Source: Brevibacillus laterosporus LMG 15441
GTDB taxonomy: Bacteria > Bacillota > Bacilli > Brevibacillales > Brevibacillaceae
Reading direction: 5' to 3'
DNA: 64,000 nucleotides
NCBI RefSeq assembly: GCF_000219535.2
Contig: NZ_CP007806.1
Coordinates: 564,001-628,000, forward strand
Below the pieces are notes generated by a model. That model was not told the origin of the DNA and ran no database searches. It saw only the letters and a program-made list of their open reading frames with translations. This document shows, one piece after another, positions 8,303 through 17,336 of the stretch (position 1 is its first letter; each line of letters begins with the position of its first letter). The position numbers and the translations under genes are program-made.

Positions 8303-8962
8303 ATGAAAAGCACAGGAAATCAAGACTATATTCCGGCTTTAAAATTTCATTGGTTGACCCGATTGTATGACCCTTCGTTGTGGGGAATGAAGGAAATAGC
8401 CTTCAAAGGGCATCTTGTGAGTCAAGCGAATTTGATGCCAGAGCAACGCATCTTGGATTTGGCTTGCGGAACAGGTACCTTGACTCTTATGCTCAAGCAG
8501 GCACAGCCACATGCAGAAGTAATTGGACTAGATGCCGATCCTAACATACTATCCATAGCTAGAAATAAGGCAGAGGAACAACAGGTAGCTCTTACCTTTC
8601 GACAAGGAATGTCGTATGAGCTTCCCTTTGAGGATAATCACCTCGATCATGTTTTTTCTAGTCTGTTCTTCCATCATCTGTCTCGGGAGATGAAGCGTAG
8701 TACGCTGCAAGAATTATGGCGAACCCTGCGTCCGGGTGGAGAAGTGCACATCATTGACTTTGGTAAGCCTCATAATGTAGTAATGAGGGCAGCGTTTTTT
8801 ACCGTGCAGCTATTAGATGGCTTTGAAACTACAGCAGATCATGTTACAGACGTTCTTCCTGAACTTTTTAAAGACACCGGGTTTGAGAATGTTCGACCAA
8901 TAGGTGATTTTAAGACAAGAGCAGGCTCCCTTCGTGCCTACTCAGCAAGAAAACCCGCCTAA
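8303..8962 (+). CDS. Class I SAM-dependent methyltransferase (UbiE-like fold)
   Basis: The 219-residue protein has the full Rossmann motif set: RILDLACGTGTLTLML (motif I), VIGLDADPNIL (acidic end of strand 2), FEDNHLDHVFSSLFFHHL (motif II region) and LRPGGEVHIIDFG (motif III). It methylates an unidentified small molecule in the cytoplasm. A strong Fur box upstream and two siderophore-type ABC half-transporters downstream suggest a role in iron or siderophore metabolism. A terminator overlaps its stop codon, so it may be transcribed apart from the transporters. GGGGAAGAG precedes the ATG. Confidence 0.8.
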   Translation: MKSTGNQDYIPALKFHWLTRLYDPSLWGMKEIAFKGHLVSQANLMPEQRILDLACGTGTLTLMLKQAQPHAEVIGLDADPNILSIARNKAEEQQVALTFRQGMSYELPFEDNHLDHVFSSLFFHHLSREMKRSTLQELWRTLRPGGEVHIIDFGKPHNVVMRAAFFTVQLLDGFETTADHVTDVLPELFKDTGFENVRPIGDFKTRAGSLRAYSARKPA

Positions 8963-8979
8963 ATAGGGGCGGGTTTTTT
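8950..8979 (+). terminator. Terminator overlapping the methyltransferase stop codon
   Basis: AAACCCGCC pairs with GGCGGGTTT and a T-run follows. The stop codon lies in the loop. Confidence 0.75.
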
Positions 8980-9139
8980 GTGTTGTTTCCAGACTAATTT
9001 TTTACAATGGAAAAAAATCCGTGAAGTGGTTGCCTTTCACCGGCAAGTGGCAGAGAAAATGTAATCAAACAGCTATCATTGTTATGTAACGGTACACGAT
9101 TTATTTCATTTTGGCAAAAAAAAGAAGGGAGGGAATCGG

Positions 9140-11005
9140 ATGAAGCAAAAAACAGGAGTTCCTCGACTGCTTGAAATCGCGGGCGAAAAGCGTGGATTAT
9201 TAATCGTCTCGGCTTTGCTCTCTACAGTGAGTGCAATCAGTATGCTGGTGCCGTATGCGTCGGTTTACTTTATTTTAAAGGAATTATTGGAGTATGCTTC
9301 CAATCCTGTCTTGGCCAATGGGGATTTAATGATTCGTTGGGGTGTTATCGCCTTGCTTGGCCTTCTCGTGAGTCTAGTAACAATGTATGCAGGGGGAATG
9401 GCTTCGCATCTTGCGGCATTTCGTATTTTGTACGGTTTGCGTGTTCGTCTCGCTTCCCATATTGGAAAATTACCACTGGGCTGGTTGAGCGGAACCTCTA
9501 CAGGTGCTGTCAAAAAAACGCTGGAGCAAAATGTAGAAAAGGTAGAGACATTTATCGCTCATCAGCTACCTGACTTAGTCCACGTGCTGGTTACCACGAT
9601 TCTGATGATTATTGTCATGTTTTACCTCAATATTTGGCTTGCGGTTGCTTGCATGATACCTATTTTAATTGGATTTGGTGCTCAGTTATTTCTCATGACT
9701 GGCCCAAAAATGAAAGATAGTATCAAGCTTTATTATGACTCACTGGAGAGGATGAATGGCTCCGCCGTCCAATATGTGAGAGGGATGCCAGCTATCAAGG
9801 TTTTTGGACAGACTGTGCATTCGTTCCGCAAGTTTCATGTCGATATGATTCTTTATCGTGATTATTGTGTGAATGTTACAAATCAGGTGGAAAAGGGATT
9901 CTTGATTTTCAAGGTGACACTGGGCTCTTTTGCGGCATTTTTTTTGCCTGTCGGAGTTTTCCTGCTGAGTAGTCAGCCAGAAAGCATCGCATTTGCTTCC
10001 ACACTGTTGTTTTTTTTAGTGATGGCCCCTGGGATTTCTTCTTCTATGTTTAAAATAATGTATTTGACGTCAACCTTGCGGGAAATAAGTGAGGGGGTAG
10101 AGCGAATTGATCAGATAGTAGCAGAAAAGCCAATCCCAGAGCCTGAAAATCCGCAGAAGCCGCGTAGGTTTGATATTCAATTTGATCATGTTTGCTTTTC
10201 GTATCCATCCAGTGAAAAATTTACTAACAGCTCTTCTGACATCTCTACTGGTGACGAAATACTCTCACAGATTTCCTTTACAGCAAAGCAGAATCAAGTG
10301 ACGGCTTTAGTGGGACCCTCGGGTGCTGGTAAGTCAACGGTTGCCAATCTGGTACCGCGCTTTTGGGATGTAGGGGAGGGAGCGATCAGAATTGGGGGAG
10401 TGGATATTAGAGAAATTGCAGGTAAGGATCTGATGAATACGGTGGCGTTTGTCTTTCAGGAGACCTTTTTGTTCTACGATACCGTATTTCATAATATTGC
10501 AGTCGGAAGTCCTCATGCCTCTTTAGAGCTGGTGATGGCGGCAGCCCGGGCGGCGCAGTGTCATGATTTTATCAGCAAGCTTCCCAGTGGTTACGATACC
10601 TTGATCGGAGAAGGTGGCGTGTATTTATCTGGAGGAGAAGAACAACGTATTGCTGTGGCTAGAGCGATCCTAAAAAACGCTCCTGTGCTTGTGCTAGATG
10701 AGGCAACGGCTTTTGCTGATCCGGAGAATGAATACGAAATGCAGCTTGCTCTTAAAGAACTGATTAAGGGAAAAACGGTTATTGTTATCGCCCATCGACT
10801 GTCCACCATCCGAGATGCTGATCAAATCATCGTGCTTCATGAGGGGCGTATTTCAGAACAGGGAAAACATGAGGAATTATTGGCTTCTAAAGGGTTGTAC
10901 AATCGAATGTGGCGCACGTATATAGACGCAGAGCAATGGCAGATCGGAATGGATGAGGAGGGAAGCATAGGTTATGAGCATGTTGCACAACATCACAGTG
11001 GGTAA
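9140..11005 (+). CDS. ABC transporter, fused permease-ATPase half (YbtP/IrtA-type)
   Basis: The 621-residue protein has a six-helix type IV transmembrane domain (residues about 15-310) followed by an ATPase domain. The ATPase shows Walker A GPSGAGKST, Q-loop FVFQETF, signature LSGGEEQR, Walker B VLVLDEAT and switch His in VIAHRLST. The form DEATAFADPENE is typical of siderophore-linked halves such as YbtP/YbtQ and IrtA/IrtB. The next gene overlaps by 32 bases and encodes the second half, so the two should form a heterodimer in the cytoplasmic membrane. YbtPQ and IrtAB import ferric siderophores although they have exporter folds. Direction and substrate here are unproven. Confidence 0.88.
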   Translation: MKQKTGVPRLLEIAGEKRGLLIVSALLSTVSAISMLVPYASVYFILKELLEYASNPVLANGDLMIRWGVIALLGLLVSLVTMYAGGMASHLAAFRILYGLRVRLASHIGKLPLGWLSGTSTGAVKKTLEQNVEKVETFIAHQLPDLVHVLVTTILMIIVMFYLNIWLAVACMIPILIGFGAQLFLMTGPKMKDSIKLYYDSLERMNGSAVQYVRGMPAIKVFGQTVHSFRKFHVDMILYRDYCVNVTNQVEKGFLIFKVTLGSFAAFFLPVGVFLLSSQPESIAFASTLLFFLVMAPGISSSMFKIMYLTSTLREISEGVERIDQIVAEKPIPEPENPQKPRRFDIQFDHVCFSYPSSEKFTNSSSDISTGDEILSQISFTAKQNQVTALVGPSGAGKSTVANLVPRFWDVGEGAIRIGGVDIREIAGKDLMNTVAFVFQETFLFYDTVFHNIAVGSPHASLELVMAAARAAQCHDFISKLPSGYDTLIGEGGVYLSGGEEQRIAVARAILKNAPVLVLDEATAFADPENEYEMQLALKELIKGKTVIVIAHRLSTIRDADQIIVLHEGRISEQGKHEELLASKGLYNRMWRTYIDAEQWQIGMDEEGSIGYEHVAQHHSG

Positions 11006-12710
11006 TCCTAAAATGCTGATTAAACCAGTCGTCTATACCACATTGGCTAACCTCGTAGGAATTCTGCCATTTATACTATTGGTAGAAGTAGCACGTCTGA
11101 TCTTCCAGCCTTTCACCAGCTCAGGTGTGGAAATGGATTTTGCAAGGCTATGGTGGGTATGCGCAGGTCTGGGGGTGTCCATGGTCTTCTTATATCTGTG
11201 TGAGCTTCCGGCATACCGAGCACAATTTCGTGGAGCTTATAACGCAGCGGTGGATGGAAGAACAAGGTTGGCAGAACATGTAAGAAAGCTTTCGCTGGGA
11301 TTTTTAAACAAACGTGACCCAGGGGACCTTGCCAACATGATGATGGGAGATATCTCATTAGTAGAGCATGGGATTTCTCATGTTGTTCCACAGATGATCG
11401 GCGCACTCATTATGCCTTTTCTTGCTCTGATCGGGCTGTCTATATTAGACTGGCGCATGGCGTCGGCTATGTTTTTGGTATTTCCAATAGCGATCGCCCT
11501 AGTGCTCATGACTTCTAAATTACAACGCAAGCTTGGCAGTCAGCATATGCGAGCCAAGATAGATGCGGGTAATCGTTTGCAGGAATATTTACACGGAATT
11601 CGAGTGATTAAGGCCTATAATTTGACTGGTGAAAAATTTATACGTTTGGAGAACTCATGTAAAGAGTTGATGAAGCGCAGTCTCCTAATCGAGGGTCTGC
11701 TTGGACCGATTGTATTGAGCGCAATTGCATGCTTACGAGCAGGACTTACTGTCATGGTGATTGTAGGTGTTCATTTATTGCTTGGAGGCAGTCTTGATCT
11801 CATGACATTTGTTACTTTCTTACTTGTTGGTACACGAATTTTCGAGCCCTTAACAGTTGCGCTTATCAATTATGCAGAATTTCGTTATCACGAGCAGGCA
11901 GGGGAACGAATTGTGCAATTGTTACATGAGCCAATTATGTCTGGAGAGCTTTTGCCCCCAGAGTGCCACGATATTGAATTAAACAACGTTACCTTTGGCT
12001 ATCAGGATAAAGCTGTGCTGCGTGAGGTGAGCTTACGTTTGCAGGCAGACTCTTTTACCGCATTGGTCGGACCGTCAGGAAGCGGGAAAAGTACGGTTCT
12101 TCGCTTGATTGCTCGCTTTTATGATCCTGATCAGGGGACAGTTACCCTGGGAGGCGAGGATATCCGCCGTATGAACCCTGAGGAGCTATTACGCAAGGTA
12201 TCTATGGTTTTTCAGGATGTGTATCTGTTTCAAGATACCATTGCAAATAACATTAGATTTGGCAAAAGTGATGCATCCCAGCATGAGATTGAGGAGGCGG
12301 CTAGACTCGCCTGCTGCCATGATTTTATCGCAAAGCTACCACAGGGATATGATACGTTGGTGGGAGAGGGCGGAAGTACGCTTTCAGGAGGCGAAAAGCA
12401 ACGAATCTCGATTGCACGAGCTATTTTAAAAAACGCTCCCATTGTTTTATTGGATGAAGCAACTGCATCACTGGATCCTGAGAATGAGGCGGAGATTCAA
12501 AAGGCTATTGACCAGCTTGTGCGAGGGAGAACTGTCATTGCGATTGCTCATCGGCTAAAAACAGTGAAGGCAGCAAGCCAAATCGTTGTGTTGGAGAACG
12601 GACAGATCAAAGAGCAGGGGAAACATGACGAACTCCTCGCGTTAGGCGGGCTGTATGCACGCATGTGGAGATTGCAACAAGAAGCTCGTGGATGGGGTGT
12701 ATCTAATTAA
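10974..12710 (+). CDS. ABC transporter, fused permease-ATPase half (YbtQ/IrtB-type)
   Basis: The 578-residue partner overlaps the previous gene by 32 bases. It has six membrane helices (residues about 15-310), then an ATPase with Walker A GPSGSGKST, signature LSGGEKQR, Walker B IVLLDEATASLDPENE and the switch His in IAHRLKT. Both ATP sites of the heterodimer look intact. A ribosome site (GGAGGG) lies inside the end of the upstream gene. A terminator and then an AraC regulator with its own Fur box follow, the arrangement seen around yersiniabactin-type uptake genes. Confidence 0.88.
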   Translation: MSMLHNITVGNPKMLIKPVVYTTLANLVGILPFILLVEVARLIFQPFTSSGVEMDFARLWWVCAGLGVSMVFLYLCELPAYRAQFRGAYNAAVDGRTRLAEHVRKLSLGFLNKRDPGDLANMMMGDISLVEHGISHVVPQMIGALIMPFLALIGLSILDWRMASAMFLVFPIAIALVLMTSKLQRKLGSQHMRAKIDAGNRLQEYLHGIRVIKAYNLTGEKFIRLENSCKELMKRSLLIEGLLGPIVLSAIACLRAGLTVMVIVGVHLLLGGSLDLMTFVTFLLVGTRIFEPLTVALINYAEFRYHEQAGERIVQLLHEPIMSGELLPPECHDIELNNVTFGYQDKAVLREVSLRLQADSFTALVGPSGSGKSTVLRLIARFYDPDQGTVTLGGEDIRRMNPEELLRKVSMVFQDVYLFQDTIANNIRFGKSDASQHEIEEAARLACCHDFIAKLPQGYDTLVGEGGSTLSGGEKQRISIARAILKNAPIVLLDEATASLDPENEAEIQKAIDQLVRGRTVIAIAHRLKTVKAASQIVVLENGQIKEQGKHDELLALGGLYARMWRLQQEARGWGVSN

Positions 12711-12756
12711 GTAGATTGGTTTTCTATATCAATAAATTGTAAAGAGTAAAGCCAAG

Positions 12757-12791
12757 GCCTGAGGTATCGTACCCTCAGGTTTTATTTTTTG
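12757..12791 (+). terminator. Terminator after the ABC pair
   Basis: CCTGAGG pairs with CCTCAGG, followed by TTTTATTTTTT. Confidence 0.8.
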
Positions 12792-12859
12792 TACAACATG
12801 TGCTGGAATATCATTTTATCGCATACATAAGCAGCTAGGATATGATAAACTGCTTATAA

Positions 12860-12878
12860 ATGAGAATAATTATCATTA
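12860..12878 (+). promoter_or_regulatory. Fur box upstream of the AraC regulator
   Basis: ATGAGAATAATTATCATTA is a near-palindromic match to the Fur consensus and ends about 50 bases before the start codon. Confidence 0.75.
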
Positions 12879-12927
12879 GATGCAGCATATATCACAACCT
12901 TTGTGTGCGCAGATAGGAGGGGAGAAA

Positions 12928-13893
12928 ATGATTGTTCAAGCAGAAAATACAGAGCTTACAGATTTCAATGCAAATGTTCTACATCAAATCCTAGGTCATT
13001 CCTCTGTAGAGCCCTATGAGCATTGCGGCAGGATACCGTCCCATCTTGGCGAAGGTCATTTCAGTTGCATGCAGCTTCGGGACGGCATGGAATTGCAGAT
13101 GAGCGATATGATTTTATATGAGAACGTTTCGTTTGATGTAGGCATTCGCTATCCGCATCTTGAGCTTGCGTTTACGCTAGATGGGGGTGGGTATTTCTCT
13201 GTTGAGGGACAAAACAAGGATATTGTAACAGAAGCAGGTAGTGCCCAACTCGTTTATTTACATGATATAAGATTTCATGCCGAGCAAATCAAAGAAAGAC
13301 CAATTGTTCACATGGAGCTGCGCATGGATGCGAGGCTTTGGGGCAGCCTGTTTCCAAATATAAAGCTTGGGAATAATCAGTCCTTCCTCTATCTTCAGGA
13401 TACGATTCGTCCGAAAATGCAGGTTCTACTACAGCAACTGCGCAATTGTTCTTATAGCGGGTCAGCCAAGCGCCTTTATATGGAAGGAAAAACCTTAGAG
13501 CTTTTGGCATTATTTATCTATGAAATGGAAATGGGGCAGGTCAAAGGGCGCAGCAGGTTAAAAAAAGACGATATTGATCGAATTTATTTAGCTCGTGATA
13601 TTTTGATAAAAATGCTAGGCCAGCCACCCAGCCTGCTTGCTCTATCGAAATTGATTCATCTGAATGATTACAAGCTCAAGATCGGCTTTAAAGAAGTGTT
13701 TGGTATGACTGTATTTGAATTTGTTAGACAACAACGGATGGAAAAAGCGAGAATGCTATTGGAGAATAATAAGATTAGTGTCAGCGAAGCTTCCTCGCTC
13801 GTGGGCTATCATAATTTTAGTCATTTTGCCTCTTTATTTCGCAAAACATATGGTGTTAACCCAAGTGAATATGGCAAGAATGCTTTAAAGTAA
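12928..13893 (+). CDS. AraC-family transcriptional regulator (PchR/YbtA-like context)
   Basis: I start it at ATG 12928 behind GGAGGGGA (321 residues), not at the upstream ATG 12880. The C-terminal 100 residues carry two helix-turn-helix units: SLLALSKLIHLNDYKLKIGF followed by the conserved GMTVFEFVRQQRMEKAR, then ISVSEASSLVGYHNFSHFAS and RKTYGVNPSEY. The N-terminal 200 residues would sense a ligand. With a Fur box upstream and YbtPQ-like genes before it, the likely role is activation of iron uptake by the cognate ferric siderophore, as for PchR and YbtA. The ligand is not identifiable. Confidence 0.85.
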   Translation: MIVQAENTELTDFNANVLHQILGHSSVEPYEHCGRIPSHLGEGHFSCMQLRDGMELQMSDMILYENVSFDVGIRYPHLELAFTLDGGGYFSVEGQNKDIVTEAGSAQLVYLHDIRFHAEQIKERPIVHMELRMDARLWGSLFPNIKLGNNQSFLYLQDTIRPKMQVLLQQLRNCSYSGSAKRLYMEGKTLELLALFIYEMEMGQVKGRSRLKKDDIDRIYLARDILIKMLGQPPSLLALSKLIHLNDYKLKIGFKEVFGMTVFEFVRQQRMEKARMLLENNKISVSEASSLVGYHNFSHFASLFRKTYGVNPSEYGKNALK

Positions 13894-13936
13894 AGAGGAT
13901 GTCAGAAATGCCTATCATATTCAGCCGCTATAGATG

Positions 13937-13975
13937 AAAATGACCGCCAAGGATCAGCTAAGGCGGTCATTTTTG
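13937..13975 (+). terminator. Terminator after the AraC gene
   Basis: AAAATGACCGCC pairs with GGCGGTCATTTT, followed by a short T-run. Confidence 0.8.
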
Positions 13976-14178
13976 TGTATCCTGATACACCTAGCACATT
14001 ACATGACCAGCAGATGCTTCCAAAAACTCAAGTTGCAATCATCCTCGTATTTTTTCATGTATAATAAGCGAAAGTAAGGTATGAAGGGATCAGCTATAGA
14101 TTTGTCCATGCGGCAATTAGGATGAATGGCAAAAAATAAATCAACTCTTTACAGAATATAGGGAATGAGGAACGAGTT

Positions 14179-15054
14179 TTGAAGACATTTAAAAAGATGT
14201 ACATTGAAATTACTAGTGTTTGCAATCTTGCCTGTAGCTTCTGTCCACAAACAGGTCGACAAGCTAGGTTTATTAAGCTAGACACGTTTACCAATATTTT
14301 GGATCAAATTAAACCACATACAAAGCACATCTATCTTCATGTGAAGGGCGAACCGCTCCTGCATCCTAAAATTGATCAATTGCTAGATGTAAGCCATGAA
14401 AAGGGATTTAAGGTCAACATTACGACAAACGGAACCCTTATTCAAAAGAATCGTGCCAAGCTACTGGGTAAGCCAGCCCTGCGTCAAATGAACTTCTCGT
14501 TGCATAGCTTTGATGGTCATGAAGGCTCTGTTGATCGTGATAAATATTTATCCAACATTCTATCCTTTGTTCGAGAGGCGGCGGAGCATAATGTAATCAT
14601 ATCCTTTCGTCTCTGGAATCTGGATAAAGATAACGCAACGAATCTTCAAAGAAATAGGAACAGAGAGACCTTAGAGATGCTGGAAAAAGAATTTAATCTG
14701 GACTATAAGATTGAAGAAAAAGTAATTCCGGGTAGCGGGGTTAAGATTGCTGAACGAATTTATCTCAATCAGGATCATGAATTTGAATGGCCGAGCTTAC
14801 ACGCGCCCGAGGATGATGGAAAAGGCTTTTGCCATGCCCTTCGTACTCAAGCAGGAATCCTCGTGGATGGAACGGTTGTGCCGTGCTGTTTGGATGGGGA
14901 AGGTGTGATTAATTTGGGCAATGTCCAAACTACACCTTTCTCTGAAATCGTAGAGAGCGAGAGAGCAAACAATCTTTTTGACGGATTCTCAAGACGCGAG
15001 GCTGTTGAGGAATTATGCAGAAAGTGTGGATATCGAAAGCGGTTTGGAGCTTAG
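14179..15054 (+). CDS. Radical SAM/SPASM-domain protein
   Basis: The 291-residue protein starts at TTG 14179 behind GAGGAAC. The cluster motif CNLACSFC (Cys-x3-Cys-x2-Cys) at residues about 15-22 binds the SAM-cleaving [4Fe-4S] cluster, and LHVKGEPLLHP is the GEP-type SAM-binding strand. The C-terminus has a compact Cys set: FCHALRTQ, VPCCLDGEG and ELCRKCGYR, typical of a SPASM or twitch auxiliary cluster. Such enzymes modify peptides or proteins or act on small molecules. I find no short precursor-peptide gene within 300 bases on either side. It is an orphan between two terminators. Confidence 0.85.
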   Translation: MKTFKKMYIEITSVCNLACSFCPQTGRQARFIKLDTFTNILDQIKPHTKHIYLHVKGEPLLHPKIDQLLDVSHEKGFKVNITTNGTLIQKNRAKLLGKPALRQMNFSLHSFDGHEGSVDRDKYLSNILSFVREAAEHNVIISFRLWNLDKDNATNLQRNRNRETLEMLEKEFNLDYKIEEKVIPGSGVKIAERIYLNQDHEFEWPSLHAPEDDGKGFCHALRTQAGILVDGTVVPCCLDGEGVINLGNVQTTPFSEIVESERANNLFDGFSRREAVEELCRKCGYRKRFGA

Positions 15055-15089
15055 TGTGGATTATGGAGATTATTAGCATAGAAGTAACC

Positions 15090-15128
15090 AAAAAAAGAAC
15101 ACCTATAAAATTAGGTGTTCTTTTTTTG
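15090..15128 (+). terminator. Terminator after the radical SAM gene
   Basis: AAAAAAAGAACACCTA pairs with TAGGTGTTCTTTTTTT. It separates this gene from the biosynthetic cluster. The next 240 bases are very AT-rich and should hold the cluster promoter, but I cannot pick a confident -35/-10 pair. Confidence 0.85.
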
Positions 15129-15371
15129 GGTTGCATAAAATCTGTAAAATATTCAAATTTATGAAACCTTCTTTATTATATATGAGGGCATTAGTTACTA
15201 GAGAGATTAATTTAGTAAAAATAAGTTAATTTATTTTTTATTGATTATTAAAATTGTATATATAATACAAAAAATTCAATTGTAGTAACTTGTTTTTTGA
15301 ATTACATAATGATAACATGTAGAAAAAATAGCAAATAATACCAATTATTTAAAAAATGAGAGGATAAGTCG

Positions 15372-16118
15372 ATGGGTAAGGAATCGATTACAGTTGTGAC
15401 CGGATATCATTTTTGTATAAATAAAGAACGAATGAGCTCGAATAAATGGTTTGGCAAAATAAATGATATGGTATTCACCTCAACATATACACAAAAACCG
15501 TTTAAAATTCATCAAAAATTGACACCGTTTCTTCTGCAATCCGTTGCTTACGTTGTTTCTGTATTAAAGCAGAAAAATCTTTTACCCAGGCCAGATCGAA
15601 GAGGAGTCATTATGAATGTGCCTAATGCTGTCTCTGCAGAAATTGACTCTTACCTCAATGCTTTTCATCAACCGCGCAGAAGAATTAGACCTCATCAGAG
15701 CTTAGCTATCGATTCAAGTTCTCCAACCGCACTTGTTACACTTCAATTCAATTTTAAAGGACCCTCTGCCACATTAACTGATCGGTATGGCGGCTTGAGT
15801 GGTTTAGGTTGGGCATACAATCTGTTAAGGGAGAATCGTTCTGATTTAATGATAGTAGTTGATATAGACCGAGAGTCCTCCTTAACAGATGATTTTGTTG
15901 GAAGTATCAGCGTTGCGGCGTTAATAAAGGAGTCTTCCACGGGAGAAATAGCACCAGTTGGAAAACTAACGGATTGGACATTTGAATATCCGAGAAAAGA
16001 CAGTTTATACGGCAATAAACTAGAACAGGTAATGATCTGGCTGGAATCGGAAAACTCATCGCCATGGTTTGGTTATGTCGATCCTGACAACTGGGCAATT
16101 TGCTTTACGAAATCATAG
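15372..16118 (+). CDS. Half-size ketosynthase-like protein without the active Cys (chain-length-factor-like)
   Basis: The 248-residue protein resembles the N-terminal half of beta-ketoacyl synthases (PF13723-like). After FNFKGPSATLTDRYGGLSGL comes GWAYNLLRENRSDLMIVVDID, which matches the nucleophile elbow and following strand. At the place of the catalytic Cys there is Tyr139-Gly140, and the His/His half of a synthase is absent. It should be catalytically dead as a condensing enzyme and may pair with the intact ketosynthase 13 bases downstream, as chain-length factors do in type II systems. It is the first gene of the cluster. Function is inference. Confidence 0.7.
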   Translation: MGKESITVVTGYHFCINKERMSSNKWFGKINDMVFTSTYTQKPFKIHQKLTPFLLQSVAYVVSVLKQKNLLPRPDRRGVIMNVPNAVSAEIDSYLNAFHQPRRRIRPHQSLAIDSSSPTALVTLQFNFKGPSATLTDRYGGLSGLGWAYNLLRENRSDLMIVVDIDRESSLTDDFVGSISVAALIKESSTGEIAPVGKLTDWTFEYPRKDSLYGNKLEQVMIWLESENSSPWFGYVDPDNWAICFTKS

Positions 16119-16131
16119 GGGGGAGCACGGA

Positions 16132-17262
16132 ATGAGAGTGGGTATCGCTGGTTTAGGTATCGTTTCTCCTTATGGATTCGGTTTTGAGCTATTTGCCAAA
16201 GGTCTGCTTGCCGGGAAAAATGCCCTTGCCTCCTTAACAAGATTTGACGCCCAAGGGTTTCGATCTCAAATAGGCGGACAAGTTGACTTTCAAAGTGATA
16301 AATTGGAAGAATCTATAGCGCAAATTTGGTTGAACAAGGCCTTACAGGAGGCAATAGAGCAGGCAGAGTACAAGCTAGAGATATGGCGTGATTGCAAAAA
16401 AGCTATTATCTTACCAGTTGTCTGCGGGGATTCTATGTCTGGATTTGGAGAAAGGGCAGAGGTATGGGTGAAAGACCCTCTAGAGTTCCTCCCTTTTGAA
16501 TGGCGTGAGCAAACACCCGTACTACGTTTGTCAGCAGCATGTTCTTCTATCAGTTCTGCAATCGCAATGGCAAAAAGTCTTGTCTCACAAGGACAACTAG
16601 ATATGGTAATGATTGCACGAGCAGAACTTCTTAATGAATATGAATATGCTTCGCTCGATATTGTTAAGGCTATTTCAACTGAGACAGCGCGTCCCTTTGA
16701 TCAAAATCGTAGTGGGATTTTAATAGGAGAAGGGGCGGGGGTCATTTTACTTGAGTCAGAGGAATGCCTGCGAGATCGTGGGAAAAAGCCACTAGCCTGG
16801 ATAGATGGAATTAGTCATATCGTTAGTGGGTATGAAACAAATATGGTTGAGCTAGATAAAGACAGTGTGATACATACGATGTGTGAGGCGTTAGAGGATG
16901 CAAAACGTAAAAAAATCGATTGTATTCAGGCTCATGCAACAGGTACCCCTCAAGGTGATCTCGTTGAGGCAGTAGGCATTGTGGAGGCTATAGAGGAGGG
17001 GAGTATGATCCCGGTAAGCTCACATAAAGGGGCAATTGGACATTTGCTACGCTGTTCAGGAGTAATGGGATTAGCCGCAGGGGTCCTTTCTTTGCAAACG
17101 AACGTTATTCCAGCAACTCTTGGTTTGATAAATCTCGACCCGGCTTGTCCGGTTCAGGCGGTAATCGGACATAGTATGAAGGCAACAGTAGAGTCTGTGC
17201 TTATCAACAGTTTTGGCTTCTGCGGAAATTATGTGTCTATGGTAGTTACCTCACCTAAATAG
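16132..17262 (+). CDS. Beta-ketoacyl synthase (KAS II/FabF-like), active site intact
   Basis: I start it at ATG 16132 behind GGGGGGAG (376 residues); the frame extends upstream into the previous gene. The catalytic set is present: Cys137 in LSAACSSISS, His268 in QAHATGTPQGD, Lys299 and His304 in SSHKGAIGHLLRCSG. It should catalyse decarboxylative condensation of a malonyl thioester with an acyl or aminoacyl group held on a carrier protein. It is slightly shorter than FabF (about 410). Immediately upstream is the inactive half-size partner. The acyl substrate is unknown. Confidence 0.88.
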   Translation: MRVGIAGLGIVSPYGFGFELFAKGLLAGKNALASLTRFDAQGFRSQIGGQVDFQSDKLEESIAQIWLNKALQEAIEQAEYKLEIWRDCKKAIILPVVCGDSMSGFGERAEVWVKDPLEFLPFEWREQTPVLRLSAACSSISSAIAMAKSLVSQGQLDMVMIARAELLNEYEYASLDIVKAISTETARPFDQNRSGILIGEGAGVILLESEECLRDRGKKPLAWIDGISHIVSGYETNMVELDKDSVIHTMCEALEDAKRKKIDCIQAHATGTPQGDLVEAVGIVEAIEEGSMIPVSSHKGAIGHLLRCSGVMGLAAGVLSLQTNVIPATLGLINLDPACPVQAVIGHSMKATVESVLINSFGFCGNYVSMVVTSPK

Positions 17263-17336
17263 TGAGAAACATAAGCATTAGCAATGCATTGCGATATAAA
17301 AAATTTATAAGATCGTGTCGGAAAGTAGGATGAAAT

